Notes under the pieces: model-generated
Told to the model about the DNA's origin: nothing
What the model saw: the letters and a program-made list of their open reading frames with translations, nothing else
The model's database searches: none
Translations under genes and position numbers: made by a program
NCBI RefSeq assembly: GCF_024169655.1
Contig: NZ_JALJWV010000001.1
Location: forward strand, 4,756,001 to 4,820,000
Direction: 5' to 3'
Length of the DNA stretch: 64,000 bases
Source of the DNA: Pseudomonas marginalis
Lineage (GTDB): Bacteria; Pseudomonadota; Gammaproteobacteria; Pseudomonadales; Pseudomonadaceae
Shown here: piece after piece, positions 1-7,448 of the stretch
Layout of the letters: every line of letters begins with the position of its first letter
Position numbering within the stretch: the first letter of the stretch is position 1

Positions 1-13
1 ACGAGGCCCTTGC

Positions 14-1012
14 ATGCGTGAACGTACCATCGCCAGTCACTACGCCCGAGCGGCCCTCGGCGGTGCGCGCCGGGCAGGCTACGACTACTCGGGTCTGTTG
101 CAGCAGGTGGGCATCACCCCGGAACTGTTGACCGAACCCCGCGCCCGCATCGCGCCGGAACAATTTACCCGGCTGTTGCAAATGCTCTGGCTCGCGCTGG
201 ACGACGAGTACCTGGGCTTTGCCGAAGGGCCGAGCAAGCGCGGCACGTTCGCCATGATGTGCCACGCGCTGATCCATTGCCGCACCCTGGAGAAGGCTCT
301 GGAACGCGGCTTATTGTTTTATAGCCTATTCCCACAAGGTCCGCGTTGGCATCTGACACGGGAAGGCGAAATGGCCCGCTTGAGCCTGGACGACTCACAG
401 CTAGGCGACCCAGATCATTTTCTCAGTGAATGCCTGTTGGTGATCTGGCATCGCCTCGGCAGTTGGTTGATCGGCCAGCGCATCCGTCTGCACCAGGCCA
501 CGTTCAGCTACCCGATGCCGGCCCACGCCAGCGAATACGACCTGTTGTTTCCCTGCCCACAGGTGTTTGGCGCACCGAACAGCAGCCTGGTGTTTCCTGC
601 CCGTTACTTGAGCCTGCCGCTGCTGCAGGACGAGCGCACCCTCAAGCATTTCCTGCAGCGCTCCCCCGCCGACTTGCTGTCGCGGCCCGATGAGGGCGAC
701 AGTTTGAGCAGCCAGATCCGCCGCCTGCTCAGCCGTGACCGCACGCCCTGGCCGGACCTGGACGCCGTTGCCCAACACCTGCACATCAGCCCGCAGACCC
801 TGCGCCGGCATCTGCGTGAAGAAGGCAGCAGTTTTCAAGCGCTCAAGGATGAGTTGCGGCGGGACATCGCCATCTACCATCTGGGACGCGCGAACTTGTC
901 ATTGCAGGAAATTGCCGAGCAGCTCGGGTTTTCCGAGCCATCGGCGTTTCATCGGGCGTTCAAGAAGTGGACGGGGTTGACGCCGGGGGCCTACCGCGCG
1001 CAGGAAACCTGA
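14..1012 (+). CDS. AraC-family transcriptional regulator
   Basis: This is a 332-aa DNA-binding regulator. The first ~190 residues look like the arabinose-binding type N-terminal domain found in many Pseudomonas AraC regulators. The C-terminal ~100 residues hold two helix-turn-helix segments: one in the stretch DAVAQHLHISPQTLRRHL, the other the classical AraC signature around LSLQEIAEQLGFSEPSAFHRAFKKWTG. The effector and targets cannot be read from the sequence. It ends 21 bases before the end of phoQ, which faces it (convergent). The ATG at 14 is close to the window edge, so the upstream promoter is not visible. Confidence 0.9.
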   Translation: MRERTIASHYARAALGGARRAGYDYSGLLQQVGITPELLTEPRARIAPEQFTRLLQMLWLALDDEYLGFAEGPSKRGTFAMMCHALIHCRTLEKALERGLLFYSLFPQGPRWHLTREGEMARLSLDDSQLGDPDHFLSECLLVIWHRLGSWLIGQRIRLHQATFSYPMPAHASEYDLLFPCPQVFGAPNSSLVFPARYLSLPLLQDERTLKHFLQRSPADLLSRPDEGDSLSSQIRRLLSRDRTPWPDLDAVAQHLHISPQTLRRHLREEGSSFQALKDELRRDIAIYHLGRANLSLQEIAEQLGFSEPSAFHRAFKKWTGLTPGAYRAQET

Positions 1013-1033
1013 TGAGTCACATCAGCCGTAGGG

Positions 1034-2380
1034 TCACAGGGCCGGAAAGTGAATCTTGAACGCCGCGCCCCCCAACGGTGAGTCCCCCAGGGTCAGGCGT
1101 GCGCCGTAGCTTTCAATGATGTCCTTGACCACCGCCAGGCCGATCCCCTGCCCCGGGTGCTGGCGATCCAGCCGCTCGCCCCGTTGCAGAATCCGCGCGC
1201 GCTGGTCGGGCGGCACACCGGGGCCGTCATCTTCGATGCACAGCTCAATGCCTTCCAGGCTTTCCACCAGCCTGATGCGCACTTCGCTCAGGCACAGGCG
1301 GTAGGCGTTTTCCAGCAGGTTGCCGAGCAGTTCCAGCAAGGCGCCTTTTTCGATGGGCACATCGCACTCGTCCGGCAACTCGAAGGACACCTTCACGCGC
1401 TTGTCGCGGTAGACCTTGTCCAGCGTGTCACACAGGCTTTGCAGCACCGGCTGCAGGCGCACCTGATGGCGTACCAAACCGCTTTTACGCAGGCTGGCGC
1501 GCTGCAATTGATAGCTGATCTGCTGGCTCATGCGTTCGATCTGCGATTGCAGCACCCAGGCCTGGTCGCGGTCTTCGGGGCGTTGGGCCATGTCTTCGCT
1601 CACGCCTTGCAACACCGCCAGCGGGGTTTTCAGGCTGTGGGCCAAGTCGTCGAGGGAATCGCGGTAGCGGGTACGCTGCTCGCGTTCACTGTGCAACAAA
1701 CGGTTGAGGGACCCGGTGAGGCGCAGCAGTTCGCGGGGGTGTTCTTCGCTGAGGCTTTCGCGGGTGCCGCCTTCGATCTGGTCCAGCTCCTGGCTCAGGC
1801 GCCGCAACGCTTGCAGGCCCCAGGTCAGGCCCAGCCAGAGCAAGGTCAGCAACACCAGCAACGCCGCGCCGAAGCCCAGGTAGAGGTTTTCGCGCAGGCC
1901 TTCGAGGGTCAGTTGGTATTCGCGCACCGGTTGCAGCGCGACGATGCTGAACGCCGCACTCTTACCGCCGAGCAGCTTGACCTCAACGTCATACACGAAG
2001 AATTCCTGGCCATTGCCCTCACGAATCCGCGCAAATTCATTCCCGCGCCCGTCATAGCGCGGCTTGTAGTTGATGTTTTCTTCCCGGGTCGCCCGCGAAC
2101 GCCATACCAGGTGGCCTTCGCGGTCGTAGATATAGCCGAGCAGGCGGCTATCGGCGAGGTTGAAGCGTTCGTCCGGCAACTGCGCCGGCATCTGCAGGCG
2201 GTTGTTTTCGACCCGCGCCGCCGAAATCAAGGTCGTTACGTCCGACGCCAGGCGCTGCTCGATCGAGTCCTGCAAGGCCAGGCTGAACGCCCCCTGCATG
2301 GCCGGCAACAAACCCAGCATAAACAGCACGGCCAGGGTGGTGGCCGCCAGCATCAAGCGCACACGTAACGAGCGAATCAA
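1034..2380 (-). CDS. phoQ: Sensor histidine kinase PhoQ
   Basis: This is a 448-aa inner-membrane sensor kinase, partner of PhoP, expected to sense low Mg2+ or cationic peptides. A first membrane helix lies at about residues 10-30, an acidic periplasmic sensor domain at 31-165, and a second helix at about 168-188. A HAMP-like linker follows, then the H-box DDLAHSLKTPL with phospho-acceptor His248, and N and G boxes (NLLENAYR, EDDGPGV, GQGIGLAV). Length and sequence match Pseudomonas PhoQ throughout. The start is TTG, and its first bases overlap the phoP stop codon (TTGA), so translation is probably coupled. Reading in this frame gives the family-typical N-terminus MIRSLRVRL. Confidence 0.93.
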   Translation of the reverse strand: MIRSLRVRLMLAATTLAVLFMLGLLPAMQGAFSLALQDSIEQRLASDVTTLISAARVENNRLQMPAQLPDERFNLADSRLLGYIYDREGHLVWRSRATREENINYKPRYDGRGNEFARIREGNGQEFFVYDVEVKLLGGKSAAFSIVALQPVREYQLTLEGLRENLYLGFGAALLVLLTLLWLGLTWGLQALRRLSQELDQIEGGTRESLSEEHPRELLRLTGSLNRLLHSEREQRTRYRDSLDDLAHSLKTPLAVLQGVSEDMAQRPEDRDQAWVLQSQIERMSQQISYQLQRASLRKSGLVRHQVRLQPVLQSLCDTLDKVYRDKRVKVSFELPDECDVPIEKGALLELLGNLLENAYRLCLSEVRIRLVESLEGIELCIEDDGPGVPPDQRARILQRGERLDRQHPGQGIGLAVVKDIIESYGARLTLGDSPLGGAAFKIHFPAL

Positions 2381-3054
2381 CGGCAGCGCTCATTGAACAG
2401 ATAGCCCAGGCCGCGCACGGTGTCGATCGGCTTGAACCCGGCCGGGCCTTCCAGTTTACGGCGCAGGCGGCCGACCAGCACTTCGATGACATTCGGGTCG
2501 CGCTCGTCGTCATCGGGGTAGAGCTGCTCCATCAAGCGGTCCTTGGGCACCACCTGCTGATGGTGACGCATCAGGTACTCGAGAATCCGGTACTCGTAGG
2601 CAGTCAGCGCCAGTGGCTGCTCATCCAACGAGGCTTGCTTGCGATTGAGGTCCAGCAGCAAGGGGCCAGCGACGATGGTCGACTGGGTAAAGCCACTGGA
2701 ACGGCGCAGCAACGCATTCATCCGCGCCTCCAGCTCTTCGAACTGGAACGGCTTGACCACGTAGTCGTCGGCGCCGGCGGCCAGGCCTTCGACCTTGTCC
2801 TGCCAGTTGCCGCGAGCGGTGAGGACAAGGATCGGGAAGGTCTTGTCCTGGGCGCGCAGTTGGCGGATCAGGTCAAGGCCACCCATGCCGGGCAGGCCGA
2901 GGTCGATGATCGCCAGGTCATGATTGAATTGGCCGGTCTGGTACAAGGCCTCCTCCGCGTTGGCCACGGCTTCGACCACATGCCCGCTGTCGGTCAGGCG
3001 GGTATACAGGTGATGACGCAACAGCGCCTCATCTTCCACCACCAGCAATTTCAT
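2377..3054 (-). CDS. phoP: Response regulator PhoP
   Basis: This is a 225-aa OmpR-family response regulator. The receiver domain carries the acidic pocket (VEDE near residue 6) and phospho-acceptor Asp51 (IIDLGLPG), with conserved Thr and Lys downstream (LTARG, VVKPF). A winged-helix DNA-binding domain fills residues ~130-225 and ends in VRGLGYLF. I chose the ATG giving MKLLVVEDE; an in-frame start four codons earlier lacks family support. It is transcribed before phoQ with overlapping stop/start, and after a small exported protein. Four direct repeats spaced 11 bp lie upstream of that small gene and suit an OmpR-type regulator, so autoregulation is likely but inferred. Confidence 0.94.
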   Translation of the reverse strand: MKLLVVEDEALLRHHLYTRLTDSGHVVEAVANAEEALYQTGQFNHDLAIIDLGLPGMGGLDLIRQLRAQDKTFPILVLTARGNWQDKVEGLAAGADDYVVKPFQFEELEARMNALLRRSSGFTQSTIVAGPLLLDLNRKQASLDEQPLALTAYEYRILEYLMRHHQQVVPKDRLMEQLYPDDDERDPNVIEVLVGRLRRKLEGPAGFKPIDTVRGLGYLFNERCR

Positions 3055-3072
3055 AAGGCTCTCCAAGGCAAA

Positions 3073-3381
3073 TCAACTGTCCGACAGAGGGATATCATAG
3101 CGGCCCTGCAGGTCTTGCGGGCGCAGTTTAATGCCATTGTAGTGGCCACTCAGGTGTTCATAACCGGCACGGTAAGCCGCCTGCGGACTGCTCAAACCCA
3201 GCGCCTGGCCCCACGGCGCGACTTGGCTGTGCGCCTCATCGAAGCTCACACGCTGCATCAGTGTGCTGGACTTCTTGGTTTTCTCGCGACCGAATCCCGC
3301 AAAGGCGCTATCGCTGGCCTGCACCCCGGCGGTGGCACTGAGCATGGTCAACGCCAACATCAGCTTCTTGATCGCAGTCAT
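3073..3381 (-). CDS. Small exported hypothetical protein upstream of phoP
   Basis: This is a 102-aa protein with a clear Sec signal peptide: a basic start (MTAIKK), a hydrophobic core, then AGVQASD as a likely cleavage site near residue 22. The mature part is about 80 residues with no recognised domain or cysteine. It lies 18 bases ahead of phoP on the same strand and is probably the first gene of a three-gene operon. In P. aeruginosa the equivalent position is held by oprH; this protein is too short to be that porin. A role in the envelope stress response controlled by PhoPQ is inferred from position only. Confidence 0.75.
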   Translation of the reverse strand: MTAIKKLMLALTMLSATAGVQASDSAFAGFGREKTKKSSTLMQRVSFDEAHSQVAPWGQALGLSSPQAAYRAGYEHLSGHYNGIKLRPQDLQGRYDIPLSDS

Positions 3382-3432
3382 GGTACTTACCTCTAGGCGT
3401 TTAGGCTGTAGACCCAGACTACGCAAGTGCCC

Positions 3433-3470
3433 CTGAACTCCCCCTGAACAGGCTCTGAATCTGGCCTGAA
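3433..3470 (-). promoter_or_regulatory. Four direct repeats of TTCAG at exact 11-bp spacing (OmpR-type operator)
   Basis: On the plus strand CTGAA begins at 3433, 3444, 3455 and 3466, one helical turn apart each time. Read on the minus strand these are TTCAG(G/A) repeats about 50-90 bases upstream of the start of the small exported gene in front of phoP. Hexamer direct repeats with one-turn spacing are typical of OmpR/PhoP-family dimers. PhoP itself is the obvious candidate binder. The array also lies 48 bases upstream of divergent pcpS. Confidence 0.6.
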
Positions 3471-3517
3471 CCGCTGCGGGCTATCCACTGGCGCGTCAAC
3501 TCGGCAAAATACCGCCC

Positions 3518-4234
3518 ATGACGCCCCTACCCGCTTGCTGCACCCCGCTCGACGCCCATTGGCCGCTGCCCGATCCCTTGCCGGGCACGGTGCTGCTCAG
3601 TACGCGCTTTGATCCGGCCCTATTGATCGCCGATGATTTCCAACGCAGCGCCGTGCCGCCGCCGGCGAGCATCCAGCGCTCGGTGGCCAAGCGCCAGGCG
3701 GAGTTTCTCGCCGGCCGGTTATGCGCCCGCGCCGCCTTGCAACAGCTCGATAACCTGGACTGCGTGCCGGCAATCGGCGAAGACCGTGCGCCGGTGTGGC
3801 CGCAGCACATCAGCGGCTCTATCACCCACAGCAGCGGGCACGCGGCGGCGATTGTCGGTCACAAGGCGCAATGGCGTGGGCTGGGGATGGACCTGGAAAA
3901 TGTCCTGAGCCTGGAGCGCGCCGAACGCCTGGCCGGGGAAATCCTCACCGCCGCAGAGTTGCAGCGCATGGCCATGTTGCCGCGTGAGCAACATGCGCTG
4001 CTGGTGACACTGACGTTTTCGGCCAAGGAGAGTTTGTTCAAGGCGCTCTACCCGATCGTGCAGAAGCGCTTTTACTTTGAGCATGCCGAGGTGCTGGAAT
4101 GGTCAGAGAACGGGCAGGTGCGGTTGCGGCTGCTGACGGATTTGTCCGAAGAGTGGTGCTATGGCAAGGAGTTGGTTGGGCAATTTGCGGTGGATGGGGA
4201 GCAGTTGTTGAGCCTTGTAGCAATTAGCGTCTGA
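3518..4234 (+). CDS. pcpS: 4'-phosphopantetheinyl transferase
   Basis: This is a 238-aa EntD/Sfp-type enzyme that transfers phosphopantetheine from CoA to a serine of carrier proteins. The motif WRGLGMDLE supplies the Mg2+-binding Asp and Glu, and FSAKESLFKALYP is the second catalytic signature (Glu and Lys). KRQAEFLAGRLCARAAL near the N-terminus is typical of the PcpS subgroup. In Pseudomonas this single enzyme is thought to serve both fatty-acid ACP and siderophore synthetases. It is divergent from the phoP operon and convergent with the sensor kinase at 4331, with a REPIN in the gap. Confidence 0.92.
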   Translation: MTPLPACCTPLDAHWPLPDPLPGTVLLSTRFDPALLIADDFQRSAVPPPASIQRSVAKRQAEFLAGRLCARAALQQLDNLDCVPAIGEDRAPVWPQHISGSITHSSGHAAAIVGHKAQWRGLGMDLENVLSLERAERLAGEILTAAELQRMAMLPREQHALLVTLTFSAKESLFKALYPIVQKRFYFEHAEVLEWSENGQVRLRLLTDLSEEWCYGKELVGQFAVDGEQLLSLVAISV

Positions 4235-4240
4235 TCCATC

Positions 4241-4326
4241 GCTATCGGGGGCAAGCCCCCTCCCACACTTGGAATGCATTCAAATGTGGGAGGGGCGGTG
4301 CGACGGTTCGACTTGCCCCCGATAGC
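4241..4326. repeat. REPIN 1 (two inverted REP elements)
   Basis: A REP half, GCTATCGGGGGCAAGCCCC continuing to CCCACA, faces a second half beginning TGTGGGAGGGG at 4285. The second half carries an extra 15-base block (GGTGCGACGGTTCGA) between its stem arms, not present in the simple REP. It lies between the convergent ends of pcpS and the following sensor kinase. Confidence 0.85.
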
Positions 4327-4330
4327 GGTA

Positions 4331-5941
4331 TCAGGATTTATCCTGGTCCCGTGGCCAACTCAGGCTGAAGCACGCCCCTCCCAGGTTGTTGCTCTTGCTG
4401 ATCAACGCCCGCCCGCCATGCCAATAAATAATCCGCCGCACAATCGACAAGCCCAGGCCATGCCCGCCCGAGGCGCGGGTGCGGCTGTCGTCCAGGCGCA
4501 GGAAGGGCGTGAAGATGCGCTCCCAGGCGCTTTCCGGTACGCCGGGGCCATCGTCTTCCACATCGATGCGGCAGCGCAGTTGGCCGACCTGGTAGCTGAT
4601 CAGTACCTGGCCCTGGGCATGGCGCATGGCGTTGCTCACCAGATTTTGCAAGGCGCGGTGCAGGTAGCGCGGCTCGGCATCGACCCAGGCATCGTCCCAA
4701 TGCGCCGATGACAGGCAAATACCACGGGCCACGTTGATCTGCGGACGCAGTGGCGATAATTCGCCGATCACCTGATCGAGCAACGCATTGAGGTCGACCC
4801 GCTGGAAATTCAGCTCCGGCGCGCCCTGCTCCAGGCGCGCGTAGGTGAGCATTTCGTCGACCAGGCCGTCGAGGTCCTGGATATCGCTGTCCATGCCTTC
4901 GAGGTATTTGCGCCGGGCCTGCGGGGTGGCGGCGTCGCCGATCATCTCCAGGCCGAAACGCAGGCGTGCCACCGGGGTGCGCAGTTCGTGGGACACGGCA
5001 CGCACCAGTTCGCGCTGGATCGCCAGCAACTGCTGCAGGTGCTCGGCCATGCCATTGAACGCGGCGGCCAGGCGCCCCACCGAGTCGGCCCCGCGCGCCG
5101 GCACGCGCACTTCCAGGTTGCCTTTGGCAATACGCGTGGCGGCCGCTTCCAGGCCTTTGAGGCGGCGCTCAAGCTGACGCACCAATAGATAGACGATCAG
5201 GCCAATCAGGGTCAGGCCGATCAACGCAATCAGGATCAACCATTGCGCCGGGTACGGGTTCATTTGATACAACGGGCCGATTTCAAGCACCCAGGGCGTG
5301 CCGACCATACCGGCAAACACCCGAATCGAATCGCCCCCCTTGCCCAGCGCCATCACCGTATCGCCCTCCGACACGCGGCGGCGCTGGTCGTCATCCATAT
5401 CGGCCTGGTCGAGGGCCATCAAGTGCATCTCGAAGCCAAAACCCTTGGCTTCTTTTATCGCGGCCAGTCGTTGCGGCTGCTCGGCCACCGGGAAACGCAC
5501 CAGTTCGTCGGCCAACAGGTAGATCGTCGCGCGCGCCAATTGCTCGCTGATCTGCTGCACTTCACCTTCCAGCACCAATTGATCCGCCTCGCTGACCAAC
5601 CGCAGCACCCGCGCAGCATGCGGCCCGGTCTGCTGCACCAGCACCTGGCCGCGCTGCAGGCGGGTGCGCTGGCCGAGGTCCAATTGGGCATCGGTGTACG
5701 TGCGCAGCGTCAGGGGAATGCCCAACAGGCGTTCCCACACCGCCAGTGCGCGCCGGCGCTCAATCGCGCTCATGGGTTGCAGGTTATCGCCCATCAAGGC
5801 AAACGTGCCGTGGGCCAGGCGCTCACGGTACTGCCCGCTGCGCACGTCATTGAGCAAGTGCAACGCCAGCACGCCCAACAGCGCCACCAGGATCAGCGCC
5901 GCACACATGCCGCCGTAGATGCGCAGGAAGATCGAGTTCAC
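4331..5941 (-). CDS. RstB-like sensor histidine kinase
   Basis: This is a 536-aa membrane sensor kinase. Helix 1 is at about residues 10-30, a periplasmic domain at 31-232 and helix 2 at 234-254. A HAMP domain follows (RIAKGNLEVRVPARGADSVG, to ~305), then the H-box VRAVSHELRTP with His318. The ATPase domain has NLVSNAMRHA, VEDDGPGVP and GGHGLGLSIV. It starts with GTG, overlapping the response-regulator stop by four bases (GTGA), so the pair is translationally coupled. The arrangement upstream of nrdA matches the RstAB-like pair known beside nrdA in P. aeruginosa. The signal sensed is unknown. Confidence 0.88.
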   Translation of the reverse strand: MNSIFLRIYGGMCAALILVALLGVLALHLLNDVRSGQYRERLAHGTFALMGDNLQPMSAIERRRALAVWERLLGIPLTLRTYTDAQLDLGQRTRLQRGQVLVQQTGPHAARVLRLVSEADQLVLEGEVQQISEQLARATIYLLADELVRFPVAEQPQRLAAIKEAKGFGFEMHLMALDQADMDDDQRRRVSEGDTVMALGKGGDSIRVFAGMVGTPWVLEIGPLYQMNPYPAQWLILIALIGLTLIGLIVYLLVRQLERRLKGLEAAATRIAKGNLEVRVPARGADSVGRLAAAFNGMAEHLQQLLAIQRELVRAVSHELRTPVARLRFGLEMIGDAATPQARRKYLEGMDSDIQDLDGLVDEMLTYARLEQGAPELNFQRVDLNALLDQVIGELSPLRPQINVARGICLSSAHWDDAWVDAEPRYLHRALQNLVSNAMRHAQGQVLISYQVGQLRCRIDVEDDGPGVPESAWERIFTPFLRLDDSRTRASGGHGLGLSIVRRIIYWHGGRALISKSNNLGGACFSLSWPRDQDKS

Positions 5942-6663
5942 AGCGGCATGTCGGCGGCGGCTTCGGGGACGAACAAATAGCCTTTGCTGCGCACGGTCTT
6001 GATCAGGCGCGGGTGGATCGGGTCGTCGCCGATCTTCGGACGGATACGCGAGATGCGCACGTCAATCGAGCGGTCCTGGCCGTCGTAGCCGATGCCGCGC
6101 AGGGCGATGAAGATTTCTTCGCGCGACAGGATGCGCCCGGCATTCGCCACCAGCAGCCACAGCAGGTCGAACTCGGCGCTGGTCAGTTCGATGCCCTCGC
6201 CCTGCAGCCAGGCTTCGCGCAGGGCGTTATCCACCAGCAGCGGGCCGAATTGCAGGCGGCGCTGGTTTTGCGCGACGGCCGGTTCCGCCGGCTCGCTGCG
6301 GCGCAACAGCGCCTGGATACGCGCCAGCAACAGGCGCGGGCGCACGGGTTTGCACACGTAGTCGTCGGCGCCCATGTCCAGGCCCAGTACCTGGTCCATG
6401 TCGTCGGTACGCGCGGTGAGCATGAGGATCACCCCGTCGTAGCGCTCGCGCACCTTGCGGCAGATGCTCAGGCCGTCTTCGCCGGGCAGCATCAGGTCGA
6501 GAATCACCAGGTCCGGCTGTTCGGCGATGATCCGCGCCGCAGCCTGGGCGCCATCGCCTTCCACCGACACGCGCAGGCCGTTGCTCTCCAGGTAATCACG
6601 GGTCAACTCGGCCAATCGCTCGTCATCCTCGACGATCAGGATTTGCCAGGCTTCATGCTCCAC
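5938..6663 (-). CDS. RstA-like response regulator (OmpR family)
   Basis: This is a 241-aa protein with an N-terminal receiver (VEDDERLAEL, phospho-acceptor Asp56 in ILDLMLPGEDG, Lys in CKPVRP) and a C-terminal winged helix (ELTSAEFDLLWLL to VRSKGYLFVPE). The receiver resembles RstA more than PhoB or OmpR. The start is GTG with an AGGA Shine-Dalgarno seven bases upstream. It forms an operon with the downstream kinase. A long non-coding stretch with a hairpin separates it from divergent nrdA. Confidence 0.88.
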   Translation of the reverse strand: MEHEAWQILIVEDDERLAELTRDYLESNGLRVSVEGDGAQAAARIIAEQPDLVILDLMLPGEDGLSICRKVRERYDGVILMLTARTDDMDQVLGLDMGADDYVCKPVRPRLLLARIQALLRRSEPAEPAVAQNQRRLQFGPLLVDNALREAWLQGEGIELTSAEFDLLWLLVANAGRILSREEIFIALRGIGYDGQDRSIDVRISRIRPKIGDDPIHPRLIKTVRSKGYLFVPEAAADMPL

Positions 6664-6712
6664 AGGTAATCCTCGTTGTTATTAGGGGATTGGTTGGTCT
6701 GCTCGATCAAAT

Positions 6713-6738
6713 GTGGGAGGGGACTTGCGCCCTCCCAC
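6713..6738. repeat. Isolated REP-like hairpin
   Basis: The sequence GTGGGAGGG, a 8-base loop and CCCTCCCAC form a perfect stem. It resembles one arm of the REP elements but lacks the ATCGGGGGC tail and a partner, so it is probably a decayed REP singlet. It lies 50 bases upstream of the response-regulator start. Confidence 0.5.
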
Positions 6739-6994
6739 CTGTTGATCTTCGCCAGCCACACCTTATTTGTAATGTTGTGAGGGCATAACAATGATCGATT
6801 GTAGCCATGCCCCAACCCTCGAACACAAGCCAGGAAATGCATTCGGTGATGCGGTTTTTTTGTGATAGGGTTCGCGCCCTCAAAAATCCAAAGAGCCGTT
6901 TTTTTCTTGGAATATTCAGTGACAAACGGCGCGGTCCAGCAGTACTGCGGCCTACACGGGCATTCTACGTTTCATACACATTTTACTCACAGCG

Positions 6995-7003
6995 TTATCC
7001 ACA
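6995..7003 (+). promoter_or_regulatory. DnaA box upstream of nrdA
   Basis: TTATCCACA is a perfect consensus DnaA box, 27 bases upstream of the first NrdR-type box. DnaA control of nrdAB is established in enterics; the same link here is inferred from position. Confidence 0.6.
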
Positions 7004-7029
7004 GGCCCTGGATTGCTAAGCCTCCAAAA

Positions 7030-7045
7030 ACGCATTATCTTGTAC
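7030..7045 (+). promoter_or_regulatory. NrdR box 1
   Basis: The core CATTATCTTG matches the NrdR consensus core CwAtATaTwG at eight of ten positions. Its centre is 31 bases from the centre of the second box, about three helical turns, the spacing typical of tandem NrdR boxes. Confidence 0.6.
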
Positions 7046-7060
7046 CTCGGCGCCAAAAAA

Positions 7061-7076
7061 ACCCTACATGTAGGGT
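7061..7076 (+). promoter_or_regulatory. NrdR box 2
   Basis: ACCCTACATGTAGGGT is a perfect 16-base palindrome whose core CTACATGTAG fits the NrdR core pattern. Together with box 1 it probably forms the NrdR operator that represses nrdA when dATP is high. Confidence 0.65.
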
Positions 7077-7188
7077 TTTGAACTAAAAGACCAAACACAA
7101 ATCAGACAAGGAACTCAAGCCCTTTCTTGCTCCTGTTTGGTCCAACTCCAGCATTTTTTGAAAGCCCAAACCGCTCATGTGGATGGCA

Positions 7189-7220
7189 ACCGTTTTAGCG
7201 CTCCAACAGCGCAAAACGGT
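7189..7220 (+). other. Strong stem-loop in the nrdA leader
   Basis: ACCGTTTT-A-GCGCT pairs with AGCGC-AAAACGGT, giving about 13 base pairs with one bulged A and a short loop. It lies about 230 bases ahead of the nrdA start. No U-run follows, so it is not a simple terminator. Confidence 0.5.
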
Positions 7221-7398
7221 ACGGGTGTTGCAGTGCTTGAACCGGGCAACTGTCACCCACCAGGAATACGGCGAGGCGCTTTTGAGCGCCAAACCGAAGA
7301 CTTCGGCATGGAAGCGGCGCGATAAGCCCCCCTTCCTCCTGTCCCGAAGTTGTTATGCCAGGCCAAGGCCTGCTGTAAGTGCTTCAGGACGGAACGGT

Positions 7399-7417
7399 GG
7401 GCACCGAGATGGTGCCC
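7399..7417 (+). other. Stem-loop 32 bases ahead of the nrdA start
   Basis: GGGCACC, loop GAGAT, GGTGCCC form a perfect seven-base-pair hairpin, followed by an A/T-rich run leading to the nrdA ribosome-binding site. It could influence translation initiation or mRNA stability. Confidence 0.45.
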
Positions 7418-7448
7418 AAATAAATATAGAATGTGGAGACAACACCCC

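Larger units (their letters stand above)
6664..7448. other. Non-coding region between the response regulator and nrdA
   Basis: I see no convincing gene in these 785 bases. They hold a REP-like hairpin (6713-6738), a DnaA box (6995-7003), two NrdR-type boxes (7030-7045, 7061-7076), and about 370 bases of probable nrdA leader with two strong stem-loops (7189-7220, 7399-7417). Confidence 0.7.

Noticed and set aside
6713..6738. The GTGGGAGGG hairpin as a terminator
   Set aside because: No T-run follows on either strand, and its sequence is that of a REP arm.
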